A stretch of DNA of 64,000 nt from Paenibacillus sp. 32O-W (GTDB lineage Bacteria > Bacillota > Bacilli > Paenibacillales > NBRC-103111): contig NZ_VEGP01000002.1 of assembly GCF_007679495.1 (NCBI RefSeq), forward strand, positions 62,001-126,000. Direction: 5' to 3'. Below the pieces are notes generated by a model. The model was not told where the DNA came from and did no database searches. It saw nothing but the letters and a program-made list of their open reading frames with translations. The position numbers were made by a program, and so were the translations under genes. The first letter of the stretch is position 1. Each line of letters begins with the position of its first letter. Positions 18,682-27,095 of the stretch are shown here, piece after piece.

Positions 18682-19578
18682 CTATCCTTTGATCGCTCCG
18701 ATAGTAATTCCGCGCAAGAAATATTTCTGCAGCGCAAGGAACACGATGATCATGGGCAGAGCGCTGAACACCGCCCCGGCCATCATGGCTCCATAATCCT
18801 GCAGATGCTCGAATCTGAAGCTGGTCAGGCCGACCTGCAGAGTCCGCATGCTGTTCGTGTTGGTAATGAGAAAGGGCCAGAAGAAGTTGTTCCAATGGCC
18901 AACGAAGGTGAAGATCCCGAGCACCGCCAAGCCGGGCTTGGAAATCGGCAGAATGATCTTCCAGAAAATACCGAATTCGCTGCAGGCATCGATTCGCCCC
19001 GCATCGATCAGCGAGCCCGGAAGAGAGCTCATGAACTGTTTCATCAGAAAGATGCTGCCGACGCTGACCATCCCCGGCACAATCAGCCCGACGTAGGTGT
19101 TGGCCAGCTCGAACGTGTTGACAACAAGAATATATAAAGGAATTAGCGTTACTTGACCGGGAATCATCATGGTGGACAAGAGGATCCAGAAAGCCCCGTT
19201 TCTGCCCGGAAAGCGCAGCTTGGCGAATGCATAGCCGGCCAGAGAAGCGAAGAATACGTTAATAATTGTGCTCAAGCCCGCCACGATAATGCTGTTGATA
19301 AACCAGCGCCCCAATCCGCCGACTTCAATAATTCGTTTGTATGCGTCCAAGGTCGGTTTCTTCGGAATAAGCTGGGGCGGGACAGCCGTTATGGCCGTGG
19401 TGTCCTTGAAAGAGGAGCTCAGCATCCACAGCAAAGGAACGAAAGTAAATACCGCCCACAAAGCCAGCAGCACGTAGATGACGGACAGAACGGCCAGCCG
19501 GACAAGCTTTCTTCTCTGATCTTTCCTCTCATCAAGCAGCAGTTGGTTTGGCGAATGTGTCGCCGGTTTGATCTCCAT
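18682..19578 (-). CDS. CUT1 sugar ABC importer permease, MalG type
   Basis: 298 residues, six predicted helices after a ~25-residue cytosolic N-terminus. The EAA-loop that contacts the ATPase reads DAGRIDACSEFGIFWKII. The C-terminus ends GITIGAIKG, typical of MalG-like proteins. AGGAGGGG precedes the ATG. It lies between the other permease gene and the ATPase gene with 11- and 12-bp gaps, so it is part of one operon. Confidence 0.93.
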   Translation of the reverse strand: MEIKPATHSPNQLLLDERKDQRRKLVRLAVLSVIYVLLALWAVFTFVPLLWMLSSSFKDTTAITAVPPQLIPKKPTLDAYKRIIEVGGLGRWFINSIIVAGLSTIINVFFASLAGYAFAKLRFPGRNGAFWILLSTMMIPGQVTLIPLYILVVNTFELANTYVGLIVPGMVSVGSIFLMKQFMSSLPGSLIDAGRIDACSEFGIFWKIILPISKPGLAVLGIFTFVGHWNNFFWPFLITNTNSMRTLQVGLTSFRFEHLQDYGAMMAGAVFSALPMIIVFLALQKYFLRGITIGAIKG

Positions 19579-19589
19579 ATCCGCCCCTC

Positions 19590-20507
19590 CTAATACTCAA
19601 CGTCACTGGACATATATTTAAATTGCAGAACCGAGATCACTATGATCACTATGCCCAGGATGAAAGCTTCCGCCGCCGCCAAGCCGAACTGATAATACTC
19701 GAAAGCATGCTGATAGATTAAATAAGCTATCGTCGTTGTGGCGAAGTTAGGCCCCCCCTGTGTCATCACGTAGGTTGCTTCGAACACCTGGAAGGAACCG
19801 ATCACGCCGGTAATCAGCATATAGAGAGTAGTCGGCTTCAGCAGCGGCCAGGTAATGTTTTTCATTTTGGACCACCAGCCAGCCGCGTCAATCTCCGCCG
19901 CTTCGTACAGCGATCTCGGGATTCCCCCCATTGCCGCCAGATAGAGAATGACCCCGCCGCCATGACCGCCTATATAAGTCATCAGCATGAGGGAAAACAA
20001 GGCCGAATCGGAGCTGGCCAGCCACATTTGCTGTCCGATTCCGAACCAGCTCAATATGATGTTCATAAGTCCAGACCGGGTGGGGTCGAACATCCACAGC
20101 CAAATTAACGACATCGTGATCCCCGAGGTAACCGCCGGTAAATAAAATGATGCCTTGAAAAAAGTCTGTGAGCGTTTGTTAAGCGGAAAGATCATCAAGG
20201 AAAGGAAAAAGGATATCAATATATTGACGGGCACCGTGCCCAGCGTATAGATCGTTGTGTTGCCCATCGCCTTCCAGAAGATATCGTTATTCAGCAAATA
20301 TTTATAATTATCCAGGCCTATGAAGGTCGATTGCATGACTCCATATTCCTGAAAGCTCATGACAAAAGCCGTAATCAGAGGATAAACCGTAAATACCAGG
20401 AACAACAGGAACGGAAGGGCTATGAAAACATAGCACCAACCGTAATCTTTAATAAATTGTTTAATGTTATCCCATCTGTCATTCGTCGTTTGCGCTGCAA
20501 CGGTCAT
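19590..20507 (-). CDS. CUT1 sugar ABC importer permease, MalF type
   Basis: 305 residues with six hydrophobic helices; the EAA-loop reads AAEIDAAGWWSKMKNITW. AAAGGAG precedes the ATG at 20507. It is the first permease of the importer; 295 bp separate it from the binding-protein gene upstream, and that gap contains a hairpin and copy A of a dispersed repeat. Confidence 0.93.
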   Translation of the reverse strand: MTVAAQTTNDRWDNIKQFIKDYGWCYVFIALPFLLFLVFTVYPLITAFVMSFQEYGVMQSTFIGLDNYKYLLNNDIFWKAMGNTTIYTLGTVPVNILISFFLSLMIFPLNKRSQTFFKASFYLPAVTSGITMSLIWLWMFDPTRSGLMNIILSWFGIGQQMWLASSDSALFSLMLMTYIGGHGGGVILYLAAMGGIPRSLYEAAEIDAAGWWSKMKNITWPLLKPTTLYMLITGVIGSFQVFEATYVMTQGGPNFATTTIAYLIYQHAFEYYQFGLAAAEAFILGIVIIVISVLQFKYMSSDVEY

Positions 20508-20659
20508 AGGTTCAACTCCTTTGGTCTGATCCGTCTGCCCATTCTTCTCCCGCCCAATCGGGTGATGCGAAAAGCTTCTAATTTGGTAAGAAAAGCTGCC
20601 ATTGAAGCGCTTTCGGAGATGTCGTCGGGTCCTTTCTTATCATTAGCTATTCATAGGGC

Positions 20660-20755
20660 AAGGATAAACGGCTATCGCCGTCCTTTGGACAGGAGCGTTT
20701 ACCGATGAAATATAAGAGCAGGTATAAGGTGAAACTTATGCTTTCTTTATTTTTA
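20660..20755 (+). repeat. dispersed two-hairpin repeat, copy A
   Basis: Starts AAGGATAAACGGCTATCGCC and ends near 20755. The first half can pair GGATAAACG with CGTTTACC around an inner GC stem; the second half is an inverted AAATATAAGA ... CTTTATTTT pair. Nearly identical copies occur at 28209 (+) and 31819 (-). This copy lies inside the sugar importer operon, between binding protein and permease genes. Confidence 0.85.
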
Positions 20756-20788
20756 AAAAGGGAAGCCTTCCCGCCGCAGGGCGGGAAG
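20749..20788 (-). terminator. hairpin after the binding-protein gene (leaky terminator or stabiliser)
   Basis: On the minus strand a perfect 9-bp stem CTTCCCGCC / GGCGGGAAG is followed by GCTTCCCTTTTT. It lies 15 bp after the binding-protein stop. In sugar importers such hairpins commonly raise binding protein relative to permease; that role is inference. Confidence 0.7.
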
Positions 20789-20802
20789 AACTTCACTCGA
20801 AA

Positions 20803-22161
20803 TTACTTCAATATGCCTTCCGCAACCTTGGTCCACTGCTGAACGGTCTCTTCCGCCGTCAATTCTCCGGCCAGGAAGCCCTGGAACTTCGGACGAATGC
20901 CGTCGTTCAGAATTTGCGATTGTTTCTGCGCCAGATCAGGCTCAAGCTTGGCTCCGGGCACGACATACCCGAGGGTACGCTGAATAAATTTTCCGTTGTC
21001 TGTATTTAGCTGCAGCAAATCCGCAAACATCTCCTGTCCGGATTTGCGGGCCGGCGGGATGAACAGGGTGGCGGCCGTAACGCTCGATTTCGTTCCTGTA
21101 ATATGCTTCAACACCTTGGCAGCGTTCTCCGTATGCTTGTCCCCTTTATAATTTTTTTGCTTGAACAGCCACATTCCGCCCCCGCCCCCGGTGGCGACCT
21201 CCTTCTCACCTTCATTGTGAGGGAAGGGCAGCAGGACAAAGTCGATTTTCTCCCCCTCGATCTTTCCGGCCTCGATCTCTTTATTCCGGTTGTCGTTGAA
21301 GCGGACTTGATAGGGACCCGTTCTGCCATAAATCCCTACTTCCCCGGCATTGAACATATCGCCTACCTTCTGAGCATCGATTCCGGCCGTTTCCTTGGGC
21401 ATGACGCCTTCGTCCATCATTTTCTTCAGGAAATTCAGAGTCTCAACCGCTTTATCGCCGTTCCACATAAACTTTCCGTCCTCGGTCACCGATTTGATGA
21501 CCCCGTTATTCCGCATTAAATGGGTGAGCGTTTCTTCATTTTTGCCCTGGGTGGCAAATCCGTATATTTTTTTGCCGTTCTCCTCTTTGGAGATCTTCTT
21601 GGCAATATCGTAAAATTCTTGCCAAGTCCACCCCTCCTTTTGAATTTTGGCGATATCCGCGCCTGCTTCCTCCATCATTTTCCGGTTGCCGCCCCAAGTA
21701 TGGATCGAAATCCATTGCGAGATGGCCCACAGCTTGCCGTCGATGCTGAAGTTGTCAATCGCGAACTGCTCCAGATCGGCAAAATCGGCATCGTCCAAGT
21801 AATCATCCAGCGGAACGGCCAATCCCGTCTTGATAAATTTAGGCTGCATGACCGAGAAGAAGATGTCGGGAGGATTTCCGGAGTTCAGGGCAATATCGAA
21901 TTTCTTGTCCCCCTCCTCCCACGAAAGGATTTCATACTTCACCTTAATATCCGGATTCTCGGCTTCGACCTCCGCGATCAATTCCTGCAGATGCTGCTCG
22001 TAGCTTTTTTGCCCGGTCTCCGCATTTTCCCGATAGTGAGGGAAAGTCCATACGGTAATTACATCCTTACCGGATTCGGAGCCTCCGGCTCCTTTGCCGC
22101 TGCATCCCGCAGCCGTGGCTGCCAAACAGAAGATGATCGCTAACAGAATCCATTTTCTCAT
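20803..22161 (-). CDS. CUT1 sugar ABC importer binding lipoprotein
   Basis: 452 residues from ATG 22161, chosen because AGAGGGG precedes it and the product then starts with a proper lipoprotein signal: MRKWILLAIIFCLAA then AAGC, with lipid-modified Cys at position 20. The longer frame to 22287 would hide that signal. The mature part begins with a Gly/Ser-rich linker and VITVWTFPHYRENAE, typical of family 1 solute-binding proteins. It heads an operon with two permeases, an ATPase and a YesL-like gene. The sugar is not predictable. Confidence 0.93.
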   Translation of the reverse strand: MRKWILLAIIFCLAATAAGCSGKGAGGSESGKDVITVWTFPHYRENAETGQKSYEQHLQELIAEVEAENPDIKVKYEILSWEEGDKKFDIALNSGNPPDIFFSVMQPKFIKTGLAVPLDDYLDDADFADLEQFAIDNFSIDGKLWAISQWISIHTWGGNRKMMEEAGADIAKIQKEGWTWQEFYDIAKKISKEENGKKIYGFATQGKNEETLTHLMRNNGVIKSVTEDGKFMWNGDKAVETLNFLKKMMDEGVMPKETAGIDAQKVGDMFNAGEVGIYGRTGPYQVRFNDNRNKEIEAGKIEGEKIDFVLLPFPHNEGEKEVATGGGGGMWLFKQKNYKGDKHTENAAKVLKHITGTKSSVTAATLFIPPARKSGQEMFADLLQLNTDNGKFIQRTLGYVVPGAKLEPDLAQKQSQILNDGIRPKFQGFLAGELTAEETVQQWTKVAEGILK

Positions 22162-22815
22162 CTTTATTACCCCTCTCCAGATTAATTTGATTCCTTCCGC
22201 AGCTTGTCCATTACGCTTGATTTCCTGTCCAGCCAGTCGGATGATCGCCCCCTTTAGCGTCATTTGATCGATGGCTTCCTTCCGCACGGTGGTAAATTTG
22301 ATCGGTCGCTAATCCAAATAAGTTCTGGATATATTTCGTTCTTAATTTTTGATTTAATTGTAAGAACAGCAAATATAAGGAAGTATATGAGACCAAAAAC
22401 TCCCCGTTTAATCAAGAGGTTGAAAAAATAAACATATACAGGTTGTATCCGGTTGCGGTCCCTCCTTCGATTGCTTAATCTCGAAATTATGCTGGTTTGT
22501 TTTTATGCCGAGAACGTTTGAAGTGTTGGTAAATCTTTAAGGAGTAAAGCGAAGAGATTATATGCTAAATCTGGGGTGGAGTAAAACTAAAGCGGTTTCA
22601 AAAATTATCCATGAATATATTATACATAAACAAAACAAAATTACAAACGATTTTTCTTAATCCTGAAACTTTATTACTATATTTTTATATTAAGCTTTAT
22701 TATTTTGGAAAATATCCTACGGGCAGGTTTTACGGAAGCATCAACAAGGGTCTTTTGAAAAAAACGAACTTGTATTATGATGTAGAAGGGATTTTCATGA
22801 GGAGGAATGTTCGCA
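22162..22815. other. AT-rich intergenic region upstream of the sugar importer
   Basis: About 650 bp between divergent genes. A near match to the catabolite-control (cre) consensus lies at 22587-22600 (CTAAAGCGGTTTCA, 12 of 14 positions by eye), but it is more than 400 bp from the importer start. A 32-codon open frame at 22561 has its AAGGAG about 17 bases away, too far, so I do not call it. No repeat or terminator seen. Confidence 0.4.
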
Positions 22816-23001
22816 ATGCAACGGCTGCCCGCCTTTATTTTCGCATTAATCAGCGTTATGCTGCTGGTCGGCATCAGCATCTCCATCAGCCTGCACCGGC
22901 CATGGCTTGTCCTGCTGCTGTCCATCGCATCCATTTCGTTCATCGGACTCGGCTTCGTTCTCAAAGCAAAAGCCCGCAAACGCGGGCAAGGAAACAGATA
23001 A
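22816..23001 (+). CDS. DUF5325 (YlaF-like) small membrane protein
   Basis: About 61 residues from ATG 22816, 9 bases after GGAGGA; an upstream ATG at 22807 directly abuts the ribosome site. Two hydrophobic helices (MQRLPAFIFALISVMLL and the HRPWLVLLLSIASISFIGLG region) are followed by a short basic tail rich in Lys and Arg. Size and pattern match the DUF5325 family of Bacilli, function unknown. Convergent with trpS, 15 bp away. Confidence 0.7.
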   Translation: MQRLPAFIFALISVMLLVGISISISLHRPWLVLLLSIASISFIGLGFVLKAKARKRGQGNR

Positions 23002-23016
23002 TTTTATTAAAATTTT

Positions 23017-24000
23017 CTAGGGTAACAAGAAGCCCATCTTCCGTTTAGCTTCCTGCACTGTGGAATTGGCCACTTCCGCCGCTTCCCGGGCACCCTTCCG
23101 CAAGATGTCATGAATGGCTCCGGAGCTTCGGATTTCTTGATATTTGTGCTGAAGCGGCTCCAGGGTGGCTACAACCTGCTCGGCCAAATCTTTCTTGAAG
23201 CTGCCATAGCCCTGACCTTCGTATTTCTCCTCAATTTGCTCAAGCGTCATGTCGGAGCAATGGGAATAAATCGTCATAAGATTGCTGACCTCCGGCTTGT
23301 TCACCGGATCAAATTTCACTTCCCTCCCGGAATCCGTGACCGCCCGGCTTATCTTTTTGCGAATGACATCCGGAGGATCCAGCAGAGCAATATAGCTTCC
23401 CGGGTTAGGATTGCTCTTGCTCATTTTCTTGGAAGCATCGTCCAGTGACATAATTCTGGCTCCCACCTTAGGCATATACGGCTCAGGAATACGGAAAGTT
23501 TCCCCATACCGCTGGTTGAACCGCTGGGCCAGATCGCGGGTCAGCTCCAGATGCTGCTTCTGATCGTCTCCGACCGGCACCAGATCGGCATTGTACAGCA
23601 AAATATCCGCGGCCATCAATGCGGGATATACAAACAGTCCGGCACCGACTGATTCTTTGCCTTCGGACTTGTCTTTAAACTGGGTCATTCGCTCCAATTC
23701 CCCCATGTACGACAGGGTCGTCATCATCCAGCCCAGCTCGGCATGGGCCGAAACATGGGATTGTAGGAATATGCTCGCTTTATCCGGATCAATCCCCGCC
23801 GCTATGAACAAGGCTGCTACCGATTCCGTCTGTTCCTTTAAAGCTTCCGGTGCTTGCGGCACCGTAATGGCGTGTAAATCAACCACCATGAAATAGCATT
23901 GATGGCTGTGTTGAAGCTCGACAAAATTTTTCATCGCCCCGATATAATTTCCGAGAGTGAGCTGTCCGCTCGGCTGAATACCCGATAGTACTTTCTTCAT
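23017..24000 (-). CDS. trpS: tryptophanyl-tRNA synthetase
   Basis: 327 residues from ATG 24000; an ATG two codons earlier lies too close to the GGGAGG site. The class I HIGH-equivalent is in PSGQLTLGNYIGA and the KMSKS motif is intact in KKMSKSNPNPG. It charges tRNA-Trp. The upstream leader is a T-box whose specifier codon reads UGG, matching the tRNA, so expression should rise when uncharged tRNA-Trp accumulates. Confidence 0.97.
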   Translation of the reverse strand: MKKVLSGIQPSGQLTLGNYIGAMKNFVELQHSHQCYFMVVDLHAITVPQAPEALKEQTESVAALFIAAGIDPDKASIFLQSHVSAHAELGWMMTTLSYMGELERMTQFKDKSEGKESVGAGLFVYPALMAADILLYNADLVPVGDDQKQHLELTRDLAQRFNQRYGETFRIPEPYMPKVGARIMSLDDASKKMSKSNPNPGSYIALLDPPDVIRKKISRAVTDSGREVKFDPVNKPEVSNLMTIYSHCSDMTLEQIEEKYEGQGYGSFKKDLAEQVVATLEPLQHKYQEIRSSGAIHDILRKGAREAAEVANSTVQEAKRKMGFLLP

Positions 24001-24083
24001 TATCATTTCCTCCCTTGCATTCTGTGAATCGTGTTATCAAACGGTGACGTATGATCTCCGATACGTATTGCCCCGGAAAATTA

Positions 24084-24345
24084 AAAAAGCCTCTCGCCCG
24101 CAAGGGACGAAAGACCGTGGTACCACCCTAATTCGCTCAGCGGCTGCTGCCGGCTAAGCCTTGGACTCCTGTAACGTGGAGCTTACGTTCCGCCTACTGC
24201 AGATGGTCAGTCCGATGTTGGCCATCCGGTTCGGCTTCATGCTCAAGGACCCATTCAATCGGCAAGCCCCGCCGGTTCGCACCCTCCACCGGCTCTCTTG
24301 AGAGACCTGTCCGTCTACTCTTTCCTGTCATAGCATCGTTATGAA
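24084..24345 (-). promoter_or_regulatory. Trp-specific T-box leader of trpS
   Basis: On the minus strand, in order: GGAAAGAGTA near the 5' end, the GA-motif AGAGAGCCGGTGG with GGTGCGAACCGG, a specifier region reading GAA-TGG-GTCC (TGG at 24253-24251), the conserved T-box AGGGTGGTACCACGG (24130-24116) and a terminator stem CTTTCGTCC / GGCGAGAG followed by CTTTTTT (24115-24086). These are all the parts of a classical transcription-attenuating T-box, and UGG fits Trp. Confidence 0.95.
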
Positions 24346-24522
24346 ACTTTCACAGCAAATTAGAATTTATGGTTATTTATTATACATGGGGATCAGGTTT
24401 TGTCAAACGCCCTGTCCATTTTCCCAGATTGGCAGTCCCTATATCCTCTGCTACAATGGAATTAATTACTTACTACAAGCCGTATGACAGCGATTTTAAT
24501 AACAAAGGAGCCCGATGACTAA

Positions 24523-25476
24523 ATGATCAAGCAGGAACAATGGCATGGAACCGATCTGTATATTCTTGAGAATGAGGAGCTGTCTCTTTCTCTCTGTCCC
24601 TCCGTCGGCAACAATGTGATCCGGATATATGATAAAGCAGCCTCCCGCGAAGTGCTGCGGGCACCGGACAGCCTGGATACCCTTCTGGGAAGACCGGTTC
24701 ATTACGGAACACCGGTGCTTATTCCTCCCAACCGGATTCGCGGAGGTTATTTCAAGGTAGGCGATCAAGAATATCAACTAGACAAAAATGAGAAGAACAA
24801 TACCGGAAATCACATTCACGGCTTTGCGGTCGGACGGCCTTGGCAAGTAACCGGTTATGAGGAAAACGGAGATACGATCTCGATTACATCGGTCTTCTCG
24901 ACGTCCGACTTCCCAGAATTGATGAAGCAATATCCGCACGAGCTCACTATTGAAATGACATATGAGCTGAAAGGCTCCTCCCTGCTGCAGAAAGTCAAGG
25001 TCCATAACGGCAGCCGCAAGCCGGCACCATTCGGTTACGGACTGCATACCTGGTTCATGCTTGATAACGAACCCGAGAAATGGAAGCTTCGTCTGCCGGT
25101 AACCGGAGCCTGGGAGCTTGGCCCGGATACGATGCCAACAGGAAGAATTCTTCCTTTGAACGAAATGGAGGGTCTGCCCGACGGCATCACTCTCGAAGGG
25201 GTCGATCTCGATAATGTTTTCCAGATCGGCCATCACCAGCCCTTGGCCGTTCTCTCCCGGGATGGCTATGAAATTCGCTATGTCCCTTCCGAAGAGTTCA
25301 AACAATGGGTGATCTATACGATGGGAACGGCCCGGAATTATATCTGTCTAGAACCTTATACTTGGGTGACTAATGCTCCCAACCTCGATATGGATCCCGA
25401 GGTGACCGGATTCCGTACTATCGCACCGGGAGATAGCTTCACATTCAATGTCCTGCTGGAAATTAATCGCCAATAG
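24523..25476 (+). CDS. aldose 1-epimerase (galactose mutarotase-like)
   Basis: 317 residues. NHIHGFAVGRPW carries the conserved first His, FGYGLHTWF the second (catalytic acid/base His), and EPYTWVTNAPN the catalytic Glu region, as in GalM-type proteins. It interconverts alpha and beta sugar anomers; the exact sugar is unknown. AAAGGAG lies 12 bases before the ATG. A three-codon frame ATG-ACT-AAA-TGA (24515) overlaps the start by four bases and sits closer to that ribosome site. Confidence 0.88.
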   Translation: MIKQEQWHGTDLYILENEELSLSLCPSVGNNVIRIYDKAASREVLRAPDSLDTLLGRPVHYGTPVLIPPNRIRGGYFKVGDQEYQLDKNEKNNTGNHIHGFAVGRPWQVTGYEENGDTISITSVFSTSDFPELMKQYPHELTIEMTYELKGSSLLQKVKVHNGSRKPAPFGYGLHTWFMLDNEPEKWKLRLPVTGAWELGPDTMPTGRILPLNEMEGLPDGITLEGVDLDNVFQIGHHQPLAVLSRDGYEIRYVPSEEFKQWVIYTMGTARNYICLEPYTWVTNAPNLDMDPEVTGFRTIAPGDSFTFNVLLEINRQ

Positions 25477-25572
25477 CTGCAGCATAACCGGCCTTGTCGA
25501 AGGGCCGGTTTTTGCATGTTTCTCGAACATATCCGCTTCATATCTTCTGGTGCAAATTCCCAGTTTATGTTC

Positions 25573-25602
25573 TGAGTAGAATTTGATATTTCGTTTATAC
25601 TA
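25573..25602 (+). promoter_or_regulatory. candidate sigma-G promoter of the SASP gene
   Basis: TGAGTA, 17 bases, TATACTA; close to the forespore sigma-G consensus (TGAATA and CATACTA-type -10). It lies about 25 bp before the GGAGGTGAT ribosome site of the small acid-soluble spore protein gene, which is expected to be sigma-G controlled. Confidence 0.6.
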
Positions 25603-25624
25603 CCTATTACTGGAGGTGATACAC

Positions 25625-25852
25625 ATGGCACAAGGACAAAGTCGTTCCAGCAACCAACTAGTTGTACCTCAAGCAAACGCGGCTCTTGACCAACTTAAAT
25701 ACGAAGTGGCTCAAGAACTGGGTATCCAAATTCCTCAAGACGGCTACATGGGTTATATGGCTACTCGTGACACAGGTGCAATCGGGGGTCATATTACTCG
25801 CCGCCTGGTTCAAATCGCTGAGCAGCAACTGGCTGGACAATTCAGCAGATAA
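25625..25852 (+). CDS. alpha/beta-type small acid-soluble spore protein
   Basis: 75 residues. The family signature is complete: LVVPQANAALDQLKYEVAQE, containing the germination-protease region (KYEVAQELGI), then the GYMGYMATRDTGAIGGHITR C-terminal block. These proteins coat spore DNA and are degraded at germination. GGAGGTGAT precedes the ATG, a sigma-G-like promoter lies upstream and a strong terminator downstream, so this is a single-gene unit. Confidence 0.97.
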   Translation: MAQGQSRSSNQLVVPQANAALDQLKYEVAQELGIQIPQDGYMGYMATRDTGAIGGHITRRLVQIAEQQLAGQFSR

Positions 25853-25882
25853 GAATCAGATTGAATCATTTCGCAAATTACA

Positions 25883-25912
25883 AAAAGGTGACTGTGCAAA
25901 CAGTCACCTTTT
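25883..25912 (+). terminator. strong terminator after the SASP gene
   Basis: Perfect 12-bp stem AAAAGGTGACTG / CAGTCACCTTTT with a 6-base loop. The A and T tracts make it bidirectional, so it may also end the convergent gene at 25919. Confidence 0.9.
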
Positions 25913-25918
25913 CCAATT

Positions 25919-26311
25919 CTAATATATTTCTTTAATATTTCTTGAATCCCTTTTCATAACCAAATTCGCCATATTATAATTGGATTCGAACTGTACACTG
26001 GCATGCAGAGTTCCCTTTATAAGTGCAAATTCAAATAAAATTTCTCCATGAGTCCAATGCTTCTTATGACGCAAAGATTCAACTGCCATATCTTTGAACA
26101 TCTTCAAGTGGGATTCGGACAATCCTCTCCCTACCGGTTGGAGCATACCGGATTTACTCTCTATCGGAAAGTGCTTGATTCCAAACTTGCCAATCGTGTT
26201 ATTTCTAATTTGGACGAAGACGATTCCTGAAGACAAGGATAGAATTTCTTCCCGAATTTCCCGAAATACAAGCTCTATCTGCTTGCTTAATGGCATGTAG
26301 TTAAAATTCAA
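25919..26311 (-). CDS. hypothetical cytosolic protein, 130 residues
   Basis: TTG start at 26311, 6 bases after a strong AAAGGAGGAG site. No membrane segment. The N-terminal part looks helical (SKQIELVFREIREEILSLS), the rest alternates as alpha/beta, and the C-terminus is basic. I do not recognise a family. It is transcribed divergently from the yycC operon, and the shared 240-bp region holds a long palindrome. Confidence 0.7.
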   Translation of the reverse strand: MNFNYMPLSKQIELVFREIREEILSLSSGIVFVQIRNNTIGKFGIKHFPIESKSGMLQPVGRGLSESHLKMFKDMAVESLRHKKHWTHGEILFEFALIKGTLHASVQFESNYNMANLVMKRDSRNIKEIY

Positions 26312-26417
26312 TGAAACTCCTCCTTTCGCAAATTATGGGTGAACTGGTTAATAAATGGGTCTTACGACTCATTATACTGCGACTTTTTACTTAATTCAAC
26401 AAAACTTTCTATTTAAT

Positions 26418-26451
26418 TACAAAAATTGTATACTATATACAAATTTTTGTA
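26418..26451. promoter_or_regulatory. long AT-rich palindrome, possible operator
   Basis: TACAAAAATTGTATA on the left mirrors TATACAAATTTTTGTA on the right (one extra A), centred near 26434, midway between two divergent genes. Symmetry over ~15 bp per arm in non-coding DNA suggests a regulator site, although AT-rich terminators can look similar; no U-tract follows on either side. Confidence 0.5.
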
Positions 26452-26553
26452 GACTTTCGGCAGGTTGTGCAAAGTGAATCCGTTTGCTTATAACGGCCTG
26501 CACGGCATATAATGATTAGCAATACAGAAAAAAGGACAGAGGCAGGCGAAAAT

Positions 26554-26745
26554 ATGAAACCATTACAAATATCGGCCGAAACAGCCCAGAAGCTGGCTGC
26601 CAAGCTAAATGTTCCCCTGGAGCATCTGATGCATATGCCTCAACACATTCTGATGCAGAAGCTCGCGGAATTAGCTCGCCAGGAAGCCCGGTCTGAAACT
26701 AGCCCCGATCCAGACAACGGAGCCGGGAAGGGGTCGGAAGAATGA
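26554..26745 (+). CDS. yycC: YycC-like small protein
   Basis: 63 residues from ATG 26554, behind AGAGGCAGG; the frame extends to 26512 without a ribosome site. The core KPLQISAETAQKLAAKLN and LEHLMHMPQHIL blocks match the YycC family of spore formers (usually about 50 residues). The acidic C-terminal ~18 residues are an extension. Function unknown. The stop codon overlaps the next start (ATGA). Confidence 0.82.
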   Translation: MKPLQISAETAQKLAAKLNVPLEHLMHMPQHILMQKLAELARQEARSETSPDPDNGAGKGSEE

Positions 26746-26981
26746 TTCCCTTCGAGAATACTTGGCCGTATGAGACTATTAATAAAGACACTTATGTAAA
26801 TGAATGCCCGTTTTGCGATGCACGGAATGTACTTATTCCGTTGACGGCCAAGGATTTTCAATCCATTCGTTCCGGCGCCAAGAAGCTTCTGGTGTTTCCA
26901 TGCTGCTACAACAAAATTACCCTCATCGATGCAGATTCCGACTATTTGCTGGCTGACCGGCCGCTGCGCAAACGCCACTAA
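26742..26981 (+). CDS. small Cys-containing protein downstream of yycC
   Basis: 79 residues, overlapping the yycC stop by 4 bp, so translationally coupled. It contains NECPFCDARN (Cys-x2-Cys) and later FPCCYNK, a possible four-Cys metal site, and ends in a basic RPLRKRH. Small zinc-ribbon-like proteins of this size are common in Bacilli; I do not know this one's role. Confidence 0.7.
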   Translation: MIPFENTWPYETINKDTYVNECPFCDARNVLIPLTAKDFQSIRSGAKKLLVFPCCYNKITLIDADSDYLLADRPLRKRH

Positions 26982-27095
26982 TCAAAAAATAGGACCTTTT
27001 TACTATGAAATGGCAGGATTTTTCCATTATGAGTAGAACATATACTCCTTAGGTTCTGTTTTTCCATCCGATAGGATGAATATTTTAGTAAACGA

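Noticed and set aside
22561-23048. Frames of 32 and 145 codons before and over the DUF5325 gene
   Set aside because: Poorly placed or absent ribosome sites; the second is in a different frame from the DUF5325-like product.
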